From the NCBI GenBank assembly GCA_016647705.1, contig CM028335.1, positions 9,934,905-9,998,904 of the forward strand: a stretch of 64,000 nucleotides of DNA, written 5' to 3'. The notes under the pieces are model-generated. The model worked only from the letters and a program-made list of their open reading frames with translations. It had not been told where the DNA came from and ran no database searches. The position numbers and the translations under genes were made by a program. Shown piece by piece: positions 1-13,130 of the stretch. Source of the stretch: Eucommia ulmoides (taxonomy: Eukaryota; Streptophyta; Magnoliopsida; Garryales; Eucommiaceae). How positions within the stretch are numbered: position 1 is the stretch's first letter; every line of letters begins with the position of its first letter.

Positions 1-892
1 TGAAACTTGTCAAGAGTACAAATCCTACAGATGGTTGCCCCTACCATTGGGGATATTGAATGGCCCTGACATTGATAGCCATTTAGAAGGCACAGTTGGA
101 TAGGTTACAATACCGTCATAACTCTCGATCGTGAGGCAAACAATCTTATGGTTAGTAAGGAAGTATATTATTTTATTATGTACAAGTGAGTTACCAATTG
201 AGTTAAATTTGGTTGTTCTGTTACAGTGATTTTTTTGCTGAGGTTTAGATACTGCCAATGGTGGCTATATTTTATTACAAAGTGGATTTTAATAAAAACA
301 CTTAATCTATAAATTATTTTCGTATTATGAAGACAGTGCACCGATAAAATATTTAGGTAGGTATTGGTCCACTGGTAATGCTAAGTAGGGTTAGAGTGTG
401 GTACGACTATCATGAGAACTAGAATACTTGACAATAGGAATACTTTTTGTGTTATTTATATGATCCGAATATGTGTACTTTAACTTTATCTTGATTTTGA
501 TGTGAGGTTGCCGTCATAATTTTCATATTTAATTGCAATATTTTTATATATGTTTATATAACAGAATTGTGAACAACTTGGTATCCTTAGGTGTAATGTT
601 GTGGTTAAAATTTCTGTCATACAAATTAGAGGATTAAAACGAAAAACATTTTTCCTATTTATTAATAAAAAATTGGTTGTTTACTTATATTGGAATTCAG
701 TGGTAATATTTTTAAAAGCTTATAAAAAGTTAAATTGGGATTCATTATTATTATATTTATTATAATCAAAGTGTGCAGCGGAAGGATTTAAAAACATAGG
801 ATTCTACAACATAATCAATAAAGACCCTGCTATTTTGAGCTATTTCTAAAAATAAAATTTTGAGTGAGAAATTTATTTTAAGAGGGGTAGAT
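1..892. other. AT-rich sequence without a recognisable gene
   Basis: I see no coding signature here. It ends in a purine run (about 881-890) directly before an LTR start, so it may be the eroded inner part of the element whose LTR follows. No domain supports this. Confidence 0.3.
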
Positions 893-2209
893 TGTAATAC
901 TCTAAAAATTTACATTTTGAAAAAAAATTATTTTATATAAGTTTAATATTTTTTAGAACGGTTTTGTAAATTTGTGGTATAAATAAATAGTTGATAATTT
1001 TTGGAGTTGAATGTTAATTTTACATTGATGTTTAAAAGTTTGGGGATTATTACGTTATTTAAAAATATATTTTTAAAAGTTTTGGGATATAATTAATATT
1101 ATTTTTTTATTTTAAGAGGGATTTAAGTGTAAATAATAATAAAATAAAATAAGTTTAAAATGTATTGTCCTCATTTCAATGAAGACAGCACATTAATTCA
1201 TTAAACATATATATATATATACATGTTAATATGATTTCGGAACAAAAAAACATATTATGATTCAGATTTCGACTTCAGATTTCAGGTAAAATTTCTAACT
1301 CTTTTAATATATGTATTTAATTTTCCTATTGTGTGATTTATGCTATTATTGTTGTTGAATTTTATTTGCTAAATTTTATGAAATAATTATGATCATGTGA
1401 AAATTATGGAGAATTCATGCCTATGTGTTTTATTTGTTGTATTAATTAAATACACGTATTTGAGGGGTTGAAATTCTACTGAGCAATGGCTCACAACCCC
1501 ACAATTTTGAATTGCAGGGCCGGTGACAACGAAATAACGACATGAATTTTGTCTGAAGTTCTATTTAATTTGTAATAGTTGAATTTATTATTTGAGGTGG
1601 ACCGGTGCTAGAAATTATGATAAAGGTGTAGTGGCCATTTAAGAATACCGATTTTAAGTATACATAAACAATAATTAAGACTTGGTTAAATTATTGGTAT
1701 ACTACTAAAATGTCCTGCAATTCTAGTAAATTGTATAATTAATATGAATTTATCAGTTTATTGCTAAACATTGTAATAATCTAAAATTATCAAATCTTAT
1801 TATTTATTGTTGTTATGAATGTGATCAGTTTGATTATTGGTAAATTGTATAATTAATACGAATGTGATCAGTTTGATCACAATGTTTAGAAATAATTCAT
1901 TGGTGTTAAGTAATGAATTATTCCATACACTGTAAATAAATACAATTAATATGAATTGATCAGTTTATTATTCCATTATAATAAACTATAAATAAATTAA
2001 TATGAATTGATCATTATAATTAATTATGAATTCATAATGAATTAATATGAATTGGTTCTTCGGTATAATTCGACAAATTATAATTATTGTCGTCGCATTG
2101 AAAAAAAAAAATCTCCGATTGATGAGACAAAATATTGGTCGTTCTATTTTAATGTAATTTCTCCGAAGAGAGAAACCGCGTGGCGACTCTAGGAAACTGG
2201 GTCGTTACA
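893..2209 (+). mobile_element. LTR of a Ty3/gypsy element, probably chromovirus (Tekay/Del-like)
   Basis: The 1.3 kb block starts TGTAATA and ends GTTACA, the inverted termini usual for plant Del/Tekay LTRs. A polypurine tract lies just upstream, so this would be a 3' LTR in plus orientation, or a solo LTR. A tract around 1,470-1,520 (ACTGAGCAATGGCTCA and GCAGGGCCGG) resembles the conserved LTR block of this group. No coding parts are recognisable. It is an old fossil. Confidence 0.5.
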
Positions 2210-2524
2210 GTTTATATTTTCATTAAATAGATTGAGATTTAATTATTATTTTTTTTGTTACCAAATAGCATTACTTTTAAATATACAATAAAAAATGGGT
2301 AGATTAATTTTTTAAATTCTTAAATGTAATTTTTAAATCCACTTTATGTATAAAATTATTGTACAAAAAAGTTGTCTATGTTTACATATATATTATTTCT
2401 ATAATATATAGAAATGGGTGAAAATTGGCCTTTAATTTTCACATATTTTAAGGACAAATTTTTAATTTTACATATGCAAATGAATAGTAAAGCAAATCTT
2501 GTTTTATATAATAATTATAGATAT

Positions 2525-5400
2525 TGTTGGTGTCTAATAATGTTAACATCTCGAGTTGGTCTGGTCAGAGTACACATAGATTTTTCTTATTAACGTGGTG
2601 ATGATGTATTTTGAGTCCAGAGGTCGTAGGTAGGAGGTTGGGTTCGTTGAGCATTCTAGGATCCACAGTTGACCTTCCACGAATCCAAGTTGAAGTCCAG
2701 ATGGGCTAAAATCTAGAGAGCTGAAGTCCAGAGCTGGTACCTGCAAAAGGACCTACCGGGGTTGTGTACGGTGAAGTACATCCGGTGTGAGAGTAAGAGC
2801 TCGGAGGAGAGAGGCTAAGTATGCTTTAAATCAATAGATGAGCCTTACCTGGTTCATTGTATATATTCCTGGGTATTTATTGGCAAGAACATTAATTAGC
2901 GCCACATGATTAGGGCTCTAAGCATGGTTAATTAAAGTGACTCATCGTGTAGCTAATGAGCGAGCGCGTGATGCGATTAGGCCTTCCGACCTTTTCCTTC
3001 GGCCCATCCGAAAAAGCCCATGCGTTGGCCCAAGTAATTCAGGAGGGCGAGCTCAGCCCACGAGGGTGATGGAAGCTTCTCTAATGGAGTAAGAGGTCTC
3101 TGGTAAGAGAGCTCTGGTTAGAGAACTCTGATCAGGTCGTTGCCCTAAGCTCAGCAAGATCATGGGAGGTTTAGTGACAGGACGACCGAGAAAAGGTGGC
3201 TCAGACCTCAAAGCTCGGTTGAGCTCCCGCAGGTACTCCTACTGATGATGACAGAGCACAGGTAGCTTGGGAGCTTGAGCTTGGCTCATTTGGTTGACTT
3301 AGTGATGACAAGTAGGGCTGGAAAAACGAGTATTTATACGATAACACAACATGCGACCAGTACAAAATTATTGGGGATGGGTTTGGTTTATTGGGTAATA
3401 GGTCGTTATCGGGTCTGACCCAATAAGTACGATAAGAAACAAATCAGGATATCGAATTTACCTGATAACTCGATAGGCGACACGAGTGACACGATAATAA
3501 TCATCGGGTGTCCAGGTTACACGATAACCTAAGATCTAATCGGTCACACAATAATTTAATAAATTATTATAAAATAAAAATATACTAAAAAATATTTACA
3601 CATATTATCCCAATTTTATTTAATATTATAATTTAATCCATTATATATAGGTATTCTACTATTCCAAACCCTAAACCTAATTCACTTCTCAAATCAAATG
3701 TTGGCCGCCTCTTCTCAACTCTCAAGTTCAAGAGTCAAGAAATCTCAAATCTCAATCTCCCTCATCACTTTCAAATCTCAATCTCCTACCCTACCCTGCG
3801 TTTAGACTGTGTCAACCGCTTCCTATTTATCACTTCTCCAATCCTAATTCATCTCTAATCTGCCGTCTATTTTTCAAATCTGCCACTGAGAGCCTGCCAT
3901 GCTGCGCTGTCTGTTTTTAATCGCCATTTCTGTTTTTCAATCACCAGATCTAATTCATTCCATCGCAGACGTAAAGACTAAGTTTTTTTTTTTTTTAATC
4001 TTTTCATCTTTTGTTCTCCATTTTTTAGAACATAAATAAAAATTAGGAACAACAAATATGTTCACCAAACCCTAAAATTTTAAAGGTGGGAAATAGAAAT
4101 CGAAGAAAAACAGTAACCAAATGCCACCTTTCTTCTTTCAAATTTCTGTACTTAAAAAACTTTGAATAATATGATAGCAACTATATTCTATATCCATAAA
4201 TTTGTTCTAAAAATTGGAGAATGCAGCAGAAAAGATCTTCTTCTTTTTTATGTCTATTCTTATATTTCTTTTTCATGTTATCAGTTTAATGGGGAACAAG
4301 AAATAATTTGTGAACAGAAAATAATTAAAAGAAAAAAGAAAAAAAAAAGAATAAAGAAAAATATTTGGAGCTCAAAATTAAAAAGAAAATGGTTTTCTTA
4401 GGGGTTGTGGAGTGCATATTTTTATGTCACTGTTTTTTAGATTTGGTTTCTAGTCTTAAAAGTTAATATTAACTAAAAAGTATAGTTGATTGTAACAAAA
4501 ACCACTAAGAAATATATTAGTGACAAAGGAGAGGCGTCCACTCAATGCTCTACCATTATTCAGGTTTACTATATTTTTCTTGCATTTTGTTATATATAAA
4601 TTGAATAATAATATTATAAATTATCTTTCTAATTTGTTTTACTGGAGTAAAGTACTTGGAAAGTCGTTTATGACTTGTATTATGGAATTATTGACAGTTT
4701 ATATTTGCTTGTGTTCATGTGAACAATGTTTGTATTGGTGAATATTTTTGTTTTGTTTTGTTTTATTCTATTGCAATGATGGATTTTTTTGTATTGTTCC
4801 ATTTGTTTTTGTTAATCTTGTATAATTTTTTGTTTTTTATTTTTTTTAAATGTGTTAATAGGTCATCAATGTAAAATAGGTAGAACAAGTGTTTATTATG
4901 ACTTGTTATCGTGTGTATCTTGTTGTGTTTACTTGATAGGTTTCGTTTTTTCGTGTAACACAAAAACTTATTATATCGTGTCATGTCGACACGATAATTT
5001 TCGTGTCGTGTTCGTATTTAGGTAACTTAACACGATATTTTATCGCATCGTATTCGTGTTTCGTGTTGTTGTGTTCGTGTCAGACCACGGCACGACACGA
5101 AACACGACATGTTAACACGATTTGTCAGCCCTACTGACAAGCTTGGCCAAACTAAAAAGGTCTTCACTTTGAGGGGCTCTGAGCACAAGGATCTCGGAGC
5201 TCGGCCATGATCACATGAGTTTACTTTTGACAATTGCCGAGCGGGGGTAGCTCGACAGGATGTTGGTCAGTGAAATCCAAATGGGACTCCCTTTGGTGAT
5301 TGCCTATAAGGAGTAACTCGGCAGGGCGCTAGTCGACGAAATCCATATGGGGCTCGACCGGGTCCTGAGGTCAGAGCTCGGTCAGGTTTAAAATCCAGTG
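2525..5400 (+). mobile_element. Unclassified LTR-like repeat, split by a hAT insertion
   Basis: The block begins TGTTGGTGTC and contains a tract (about 2,740-2,815) of the form CCTGCAAAAGGACCTACC followed by GAGAGTAAGAGCTCGG. This closely resembles 62,171-62,420, which also begins TGTTGGTATC. It is richer in GC than its surroundings and has no coding capacity. A non-autonomous hAT (3,313-5,133) interrupts it, and similar sequence resumes at 5,142. I read it as an LTR or long non-coding retroelement part. The outer end near 5,400 is uncertain. Confidence 0.4.
3313..5133. mobile_element. Non-autonomous hAT element (about 1.8 kb)
   Basis: The ends are inverted: TAGGGCTGGAAAAACG at the left and the complement of TAGGGCTGACAAATCG at the right. 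The flanking 8-mers ATGACAAG (3305-3312) and CTGACAAG (5134-5141) match at 7 of 8 bases, the size of a hAT target duplication. Subterminal sequence is dense in CGTGTCG and ACACGA motifs (about 4,960-5,110), as expected for transposase binding sites. The interior has a T-rich core and a leader-like tract (about 3,650-3,960) but no transposase, so it depends on a partner element. Confidence 0.7.
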
Positions 5401-5460
5401 GATTTTTTATTGAAAACTAAAGATCAGCTAAAATTATTTTAGTAGGGATAGTTTTGGAAA

Positions 5461-5488
5461 TTATTATTATTATTATTATTATTATTAT
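5461..5488. repeat. (TTA)n microsatellite
   Basis: About nine uninterrupted TTA/ATT units. Confidence 0.9.
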
Positions 5489-5829
5489 ACATGAGTTTGA
5501 TTTAGGTAATTCTTAGAAATGTGTTTTTTAAAACTAGCCCTAAAAACATTCTTTTATGATTTCTTTTCTGTATAAAATTTAATAATATTTCTTCACAAAA
5601 CTCTTATATTGTGCTATTAAATTTAGTTTTCTAGTTTTAAGTAAATGGATATAAACAAGAAAATAGGTCAATTTCATAATAAAAACAAGAAAATATGGCA
5701 AAAATAGGATTTCTCCTATGCATGCAAATTGAAAGTGTGTTGAATTTACCACCTACCTATATTACATGAGGCATGAGACATGAGAAGTAGTGCATAATAA
5801 AGACTGCATAAGCAATTGAATAAATGCAA

Positions 5830-6030
5830 AGATCAGTTTCAGGTCATGCATCAAAACCATATATAGCTCGGCCTTGGTCGATATATGTACGCAATTTAAG
5901 TAATGAAATTGATAGGTTTAAACTTTGAGGCCTATGACATTTGTTTTGGCCATTTGATCATATTTTAGTTCCCATGCTCTGTCTATATATTAACTATAAT
6001 GCGCTACCCTCTTTTAATTTAGCTATTATT
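5830..6030. repeat. Copy 1 of a dispersed direct duplication
   Basis: About 200 bp resembling 8,930-9,135 in the same orientation. Shared landmarks are GTCATGCATCAAAA, GCAATTTAAG, GAGGCCT and TTTAATTTAGCTATTA, at roughly 75% identity by eye. The L1 LINE and Copia fragments lie between the copies. Confidence 0.6.
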
Positions 6031-6544
6031 CGCAAAAGGTATTATTGGAGTTTAAAACCGGGTATTGTATTTTTGGTGTTTTCAGAGCCAAGAAAATAAA
6101 ATATTGTTCTTAAGTAAAATTACAGGGCAAAGTGGGGACAGAGTTTAATAGATTTAATAAATTTTAAAATTTAATAGATTTTAAAATTTTGGGAATAAAT
6201 ACTTATCTATCAAAACAAATAAATTATGAAATTATAAAATCAAAATTTTCATTCAAAAAAGTTATCCAAAGAAGAAATTTGTATATAATGGGATTTTAAA
6301 ATTTAGAATTTTGAAATCCTATCATTTACAATTTCTATGGATTTATCAAATTAATTCCTTACTCAAACGCAATCTTACCATGGTGCTACGGGATTTAAAA
6401 TCAAGTCTTATCAAGGATGCTTCTTTCTCGAATAAATCTGCTTGGACCAAGTTGGTTCCTCAAGTGCCTGTGCTGCCCCCATTATCAGGCTTTGTGGTCT
6501 TTAAAAATTCCATTAAAAATTAAAAAAAATAATTAGAAATTATT

Positions 6545-7560
6545 TAAAGTTGTTGTGGTTGTGGATGCGAATATTATTAAGATGGATCCCCTAGTGTCTG
6601 CTTGCAGATCCTGCTCTTCTAGACATATTGAAGGGTGACTCATTTATTTTGCACTAGTGAAGTTGCTAGTTTGGTGTGGCGTCATTTCAGGGCTTTGTTC
6701 AGAGTGGACTACTTTCATCAATCGGCATTAGTTCATGCTATGTACTGGCGGTCTTGTTTACGAGGGAATTTGATTTTTAAAATTCTGGGTTGCATGGCCC
6801 CTCCTATTATTTTTAGGGAAATCTGGAAGAGCAGGAATGGGGCTGTTCATAAAGCTCGGGTGATGCCAAGCTCTCAGATTATTCACCGGGTGTTGCACTG
6901 GCTGAGGGATCTCGTGAAGCTTATCAAGCCTATCTCAACTTACTCTAGCTTTACCCTGAATTCTTTACAGATCATGGGGTGTTCTGATAGAGCGGTGTCT
7001 CATAGGATTCCCATCGTTTGTGAGTGGTCTCCCCCTCAATTGGGATAGTTCAAGATTAACGTTGACGGAGTTTTCAAACATTTCATTGGTACCTCGGCTT
7101 GTGGAGGCATCACAAGAAATCATATGGGGAGTTTCTACATGGCTTTTCATAAGGAGTTAGAAGTTGTGTCCAGCTTCCAAGCAGAGGTTAATGGCCTCTT
7201 TTATGGCCTTCAACTTTCTATTCAAAATGATTTCCTACCTCTGGTTAGTGAATCTGACAACAAAGGATTGATGCAGGTAATTCATGACTTGTGTCCTGAT
7301 TGGACTTTGCGTTATTCTTGGCATAAGATTCAGTATTAGTTGAGTTCTTTTCAGATCGATATCTCGTACATTTATAAAGAAAGCAATTTGGTTGCTGATT
7401 CGTTGGCGAACATTAGTGATTATGGTTATATTGTTTTTTCTCATTAGAATTCATTTCCTTGTTCTGTGAGAATTTATTTACAGGATGATAGGTCTGGAAT
7501 TCCTCACATAAGGCTGTAATGTCTTTCTCATATGAATAAATGATTGCAATTTTAATTTTA
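6545..7560 (+). mobile_element. L1-type LINE 3' fragment (zf-RVT and RNase H-like region)
   Basis: Starting near 6,560 the translation shows a plant LINE zf-RVT region (VDANI, then CRSCSS, then SLVWRHFRALF near 6,660). The plus-strand frame 6635-7447 then carries the RVT_3/RNase H-like domain typical of these LINEs (FKINVDGVFKH, then CGGITRNHMG, later ESNLVADSLAN). Two in-frame stops (7046-7048, 7337-7339) interrupt the frame and no reverse transcriptase lies upstream, so this is a 5'-truncated dead copy. The 3' end has an AATAAA-like signal near 7,535. Confidence 0.8.
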
Positions 7561-7703
7561 AAAACATTAATAAAATATAATATTTCATTAAAACAACCTC
7601 TCAGATGTCAATTTCATAATGAACACCTATTGGGAAAAAAATGACTTCTTTTCTCTACAACTGAGATTGAAAATAGAAATGGTCCCTCGTGCAAAATAAA
7701 TAA

Positions 7704-8650
7704 TGTTAGAATAATTAAGAGACGGAATGGAAAACATGGAGCAATCATATTGATATTAGGGAAAGGTACAACAATGGAGATATATATTGGGGACTAGGAA
7801 AATCCTAGAGTTAGGGTTTAACCTAATAGGCCAAGCCCATATACATATATTAATATTTCCCTCAAACTCAAGGAGGTAAATGAGATGTGAATTTGAGTTT
7901 AGAAATCAGAGTATGAAAGTGTTCATGTGGATGAGCACTGGTGAAAATATTTATTGTCTGATTGGCTGAACTGACAGATTGTAGATAAATAGTATTTTGG
8001 AGAATATGATGACGAATAAAGTGTTAATCAGTCGCAATGTGTTTTGCACGCTCGTGGAAGACATCATTGTGGGTGATCTGAATAGCACTTATATTGTCAT
8101 AATATAGAACAGTGGTAGTAGGAGAGGAAACTCCCATGTCAATAAGGAGCTAGCAAAGTCAAAATAGTTCTTGTATTGTATCAGTGATGACATGATATTT
8201 AGCTTTAGTGCTGGAGCGATCAACCACAATTTGTTTCTTACTACGTAAAGAAATGAGAGAGTTGGCCAAGAAGAAACAATAATTAGTGATTGAGCGTCTA
8301 TCGGTGGAATCTCAGACCCAATGGGTATTAGAATAAGCCTGTAAAGTGGAAGTGGACTATGTGAAAAAATAAAGTTCATGAAGTAAGGTACCCCTGACAT
8401 ACCAATTAATGCGAAGAGTAGTCGAGTAATGAGTGGTCCGAGAAGCGGATAAGAATTGACTGACTTGATGGACGGTGTAGGTGAGGTTTGGGCAAGTGAC
8501 AGTAAGATATACCAAACTTCCAACCAGTTGACAATATATATTGCCATCCAAAAGGGGTGGACCATCTAGTGGAATGAGAAATGCATTCTTGACATCCATC
8601 TGAAAAAGAATCCATTTTCGAATGATAGATCTCAAGAAAATCTAGTCTAA
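7704..8650 (-). mobile_element. Ty1/copia fragment (3' LTR and RNase H/RT end)
   Basis: A short LTR (about 7,704-7,857) is followed on the minus strand by a purine tract and by RNase H and RT pieces (MDVKNAFL, then GSLVYLTVTCPNL). The same family occurs at 55,706-59,650. The 5' two thirds are missing and the copy is broken several times, with internal loss. Old fossil. Confidence 0.75.
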
Positions 8651-9917
8651 AGCACGTCGTTGCAACCACAATGACGCTCAATTTCGTCGTTCCACCATCA
8701 GCAAGCTTGATTCCCTCACGCCACCACCACTGTCGAAGACTGATGACTCGATTTTTCATTTTTGATATTTATTTGCTATTTTCAACTTTGTGCTTCTTTA
8801 TTTCTTTCATTTTTTTATTTTTTATTTTTTTGTATTTTTGGGTTCTCAATGACAATTAGTGAATAGTATTAGTATTTATTCACCTTAAAATTACATTGAT
8901 AAAACAACATAAAAACTAAAAAGGCAAAAGATCAACTTGATGTCATGCATCAAAATCATATGTAGCTAACCCTAGGTTTATATATTCATGTAGGCATGCA
9001 ATTTAAGGAATGAAAATGATGGTTTGAATTTGGAGGCCTCTCGGATTTTGCTTTTGTCTTTCGATCAAATTTTAATTGCCATATATGTTGCTATATACTA
9101 ACAAGAACATTGTATTGTTTAATTTAGCTATTAGTGGCTTGCCGTTGCGTTATAGATTGCTCTATATTTATTTATAGATATAAATGGCAAAACCAAAAAA
9201 TTAATAAATAAATTGACTTTGATAATTATCGATACTAAGTCACACACACACACATATATATAAAATAAGTAAAAAATATTGACATTTATTTTTCACAAAT
9301 TTTGATGAGAAATATGTAATTTTACATAAATATATATACAACCACAAGTATTTATAAACTATTTACTGACATAGATATTCAAACACGATATAAATAAACT
9401 ACCAACGCAAAATTCAGCGGATATAAACCGACTATTCCGTAACAATAAAACTACAAAAATGTCTAACCCACTATATTCTAACAACTGTCCTAATTGCCTT
9501 AAAAATAAAACCATACAATTATCTGACATTACCTAGCGCCAGTAGTGGACTTGTCTATAGCTGAGGTAGAAGCAACAAAACAAGAAGGGACATTTTAACA
9601 AAACTTGAAACAGATTCAAGTATTCAAGAAAAACAAAGCACTAATTTGAGTAGAAATTAGAAAAGAAACAAAAACACCGATCATAAAAACAGATACCCCA
9701 TACCTTCTCACGATAGCATCGTCGTGGATTCTTCACTTACTGTTGTCGGAGGCACATCACATGATCTATAATTAGGGTTCTTTATATACAAGATTTAGAT
9801 GGGAATTGAAGAAATCGAAGACAAACTTGGGAAGAATAATAAGAATCGAAGAAGAAGAAAATAAGAAGTAGTGAAAAAAAAAAGGCACAAAATAAAGGCG
9901 TCGCCGAAGGAGAGTGG
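8651..9917. other. Intergenic AT-rich sequence with a duplicated block and a microsatellite
   Basis: No gene is seen. The stretch holds copy 2 of the dispersed duplication (8,930-9,135) and a CA/TA dinucleotide run at about 9,241-9,262. The rest is A/T-rich with no motif I recognise. Confidence 0.6.
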
Positions 9918-11336
9918 TGATAGGTGTAATTTACCTATCTATTTTCAAACCGAACTTGTTAGTTTTCGAGTATGTTTATTACGTTTTAATATTTTTTTAT
10001 GTATTTTTGTATAAATCAGGTGTGTGGGGTGAAAAGACATGAAAATAGATCATAAACGATCAAATCAGATTAAGAACAGTGGAAGAATGGTGGAAAAACA
10101 AGTATAAGGGCAAAATTCAGAACTGCAGCCCACCACCGCAGCGACCAAACCACCGTCGTGGCAGTCAATATGCAGAATAAGCCTTAAACTTGCTGAATAC
10201 TCATTGTCACAGCAGTGAGATCCATTGCTGCGGTGGTGAAAGAACAGAAAGGTCTCTGATCCCACCGCCTAGGCCGTGACCCAACCGACATACCCATCAC
10301 CGCGGTGGTTATTCTACACAACTGTTAGATATTTATTTAGATATTTTGGTTCCCTATTTATTCCTCCCTCCTCTTCATTCGGAAAGAAAGAGCCCATTAG
10401 AGACCCCTTAGGGTTCCTAATATTTTGAGAGTGTCTTGGGAAGTGCTCAACCAAATCCGAAGGAGATGACACGTTGCGAAGAAGGAGAAGTGATCGTTGA
10501 ATGGTTTTAGCGGCAAATCTTCGGGCTACGGCTAAGTTCTTCCGTTTCTCTCTTTATTTTCTTAACTTCGGTAGGTTGATGAGCATGTTTAGCTCGTTTC
10601 TCATTGTATAAATAGATATGGCCATGAGTTAAAGGGATTTTGTCTAGGTATTAATATAATTTATGAAATCGTTATTTATTTGAGTTGTGTTTCGTTAATG
10701 GTTGTTCTTCACTATTTTGATTGCGTTTTCCATTTCTCTTTGATTATATGCTAGTTTAGATATATAGAGAATACAGGGTTTGACACTCAGGAGAAGTAAT
10801 CCCGAATTCGGATTAGGGTAAACACAACGCGACAATCCAATAACCCGGGAGAAAGTTAGAAAATGTGTAATCAATGACATTGGGGCAAGACTCATGTGAC
10901 CTAATGTCGTTAAGACGTTGAGGGGGACTTCTTCGTCGATGTGAAATCGCAAATTCACTCATCCTATACTTGGGAGAGGTGGTGATTGAGTTTACGATAC
11001 AGGGATTGTCGGATAGGTTGAGCACCATTGTTGTAAACTAAATGAGACCCAACACATTTTTGTAAACAAAGTTAATCCCTAGATAATCTTTTTCCCTAAA
11101 CATCTCAATATAGTAGTATAGGTTAATTAGATAAATTAGTATTTTAGTATTAGTATTTATTAATTATAAACTTCAATTTTTATCTCCTAAATAAAGTTAG
11201 GTTATGACAATCGCGGTACTCGATAATAATCTCAACCAATCCTTGTGGATACAAAAACCCCTACTCCTTACCATCTATACTAAAACTTGACCCGTACACT
11301 TGCAGTAAAAGTGGTGACGTGAAAAATGCGCCACCA
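9918..11336 (+). mobile_element. Solo LTR of the 14-19 kb Gypsy-type family
   Basis: The 1,419 bp block runs from TGATAGG to GCGCCACCA and aligns over its length, in opposite orientation, with the LTRs at 13,998-15,369 and 18,106-19,538. It is flanked by a perfect 5 bp target duplication, AGTGG (9913-9917 and 11337-11341). LTR without interior plus intact duplication is the footprint of LTR-LTR recombination. It contains the family's GCAGCGGTGG-like motifs (about 10,110-10,315). Confidence 0.9.
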
Positions 11337-11341
11337 AGTGG

Positions 11342-12190
11342 ATTGTGGGACAAACAAAGAGGAAGTCTAAACTCTGATGCCTGAAGAACAAAATGGGAGG
11401 ACTACTAGGGTTTCTAGATAATTGGAAGAGATAAAGAAACCGAAGAGATTTTGAGAAAATGATATTCATTGAATGAAGAAAACAACTTAACTCTAAAGGA
11501 ATGAACAAAAGAAAGAGACGGGACGTCGATGAATGAATGAAACCCTAACAAAAATCATATTTAAGGGAATGTTCAGTTAGATCGAGTGTATGCAGATGGG
11601 TGTAGAGCAAACCTGGCATCTGACCCGCAACTCTGAAAAATATAACGTTATTACCCTATATTCGCCCCGTTTAGTTCATTACCAAATCAATACGGGCTCA
11701 AGTCAAGCAGTTGACACAGGCGGGCCGGATCTGCGGTTTAATTGTACACTCGTACTCATTAATTTGGTCAAAACCCATCTCATTCTACAACCCAAATTTC
11801 ACTTAATTAGCAATATCCTACAATTATGTTTTCAAAAAATTGAGAACATGACCAAACTTGATCCTCCGACCAGATCCGACAGGACCCAATATCATCAATC
11901 TTCCATCGTCTAGGGTCAGAATCGAATCCAGACCCATGCTCACCCCTATTAATAAGTCATGAATCACCCAATACTTCAAAATTAATAATAATAATTTAAA
12001 AAAAAAAAAAAATCAAATCAGAACATTTAACCTGATTTTTTATTTTTTAGTGTAGCAGAATCTATGAGCCATGTTTAAACATTCAGATCTGCAACAAAAA
12101 ATATTCAACGGGTAACTAAGAAAAAAATTGAAAATAAAATATGGATATACACAGACAGATGAAAAACGAGAAAAAATTAATAATTAAAGT
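11342..12190. other. Intergenic sequence with a possible hAT-type MITE (about 11,596-11,947)
   Basis: The sub-block starts TGGGTGTAGAGCAAACCTGG and ends CCATGCTCACCCCTA, a loose inverted pair of the GGGGTGAGCA type seen in some plant hAT MITEs. No clear target duplication was found, so the call is weak. No gene is seen elsewhere in the stretch. Confidence 0.35.
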
Positions 12191-12191
12191 T

Positions 12192-13130
12192 GTCAATCCC
12201 CTGGTAATAGCGTCAAAATTTAATCGCTCAAATTTAATACTCGTATTTAAGTGCAAAATATTAATAATATAGCAATGGAGTACGAGTGTCGAACCACATA
12301 GATTTGATTGCCATTATTAATAAAAAAAAATAAAAAATTTAAATACAATAATGATGAATGACAATGTTGAGGGCATGTATTTGTTTTTCAATTATCCCAA
12401 TGAGTTCTACTTCTTTATTTATTTTTATTTTGTGTATATAGAAGTAATGTAACTACAGCCAAATTACAATAAAAGATTAACCATTTAATCGGCATGAACT
12501 ATCTTTAGGATTTGGTTCGTAATCTATGGTGATCAAATCCCTAAGCAAAGTCCATCATATCAAATGTATCGATTGATCAACCATTTAATCGGTATAAATT
12601 ATCTTCGGGACTCAATTCCTACTAATCTACGGTGAATTCATCCTTAAGCGCAATCCATCCTCTTTAACCATATTAACTCCAATAAGAACGGGTTGTATCC
12701 AACCCACAAATACCAATATATTATTTCTAACATTTATAAAAATGATAAAAATAAGAATCGATTGGATGAACAATGTAACAAAGTGAATATCTTTGTTATG
12801 AAACCTTACATTGATAAAATAAAATAAGATATAAAAACTACATTAATAAAACAAATATAGCTAACTCGCTTTGGAGCCTTAGCCTTCCATGGATTTTTGT
12901 TCTTTTGAAATATGTTCAACAATCATTCCAATTTCCAATGAAGATTAAAAAATATCAAGAATAAAAAAAAAAAAAATTGAAAAATGAAAAAATAAAGGAT
13001 GAATCCACACAAAAACAAAAAATGAAGAAAAAAATTAAAAATTAAAATTAAAATAAAGGATGAAGACCCCTAAAATGGAGAATGAATAGAATATAGGTGC
13101 GGTTACCACCCTATCCTAATTGGGTATCTA
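12192..13130 (-). mobile_element. Relic of an Athila-like LTR element
   Basis: The left edge (about 12,195-12,225) reads like a degraded complement of a tRNA-Asp primer-binding site, followed by LTR-like sequence. It includes a two-unit imperfect tandem repeat (12,477-12,570 and 12,578-12,665) sharing CCATTTAATCGG and a TATCTT core. No coding part is visible and the right edge is uncertain. Old and eroded. Confidence 0.35.
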
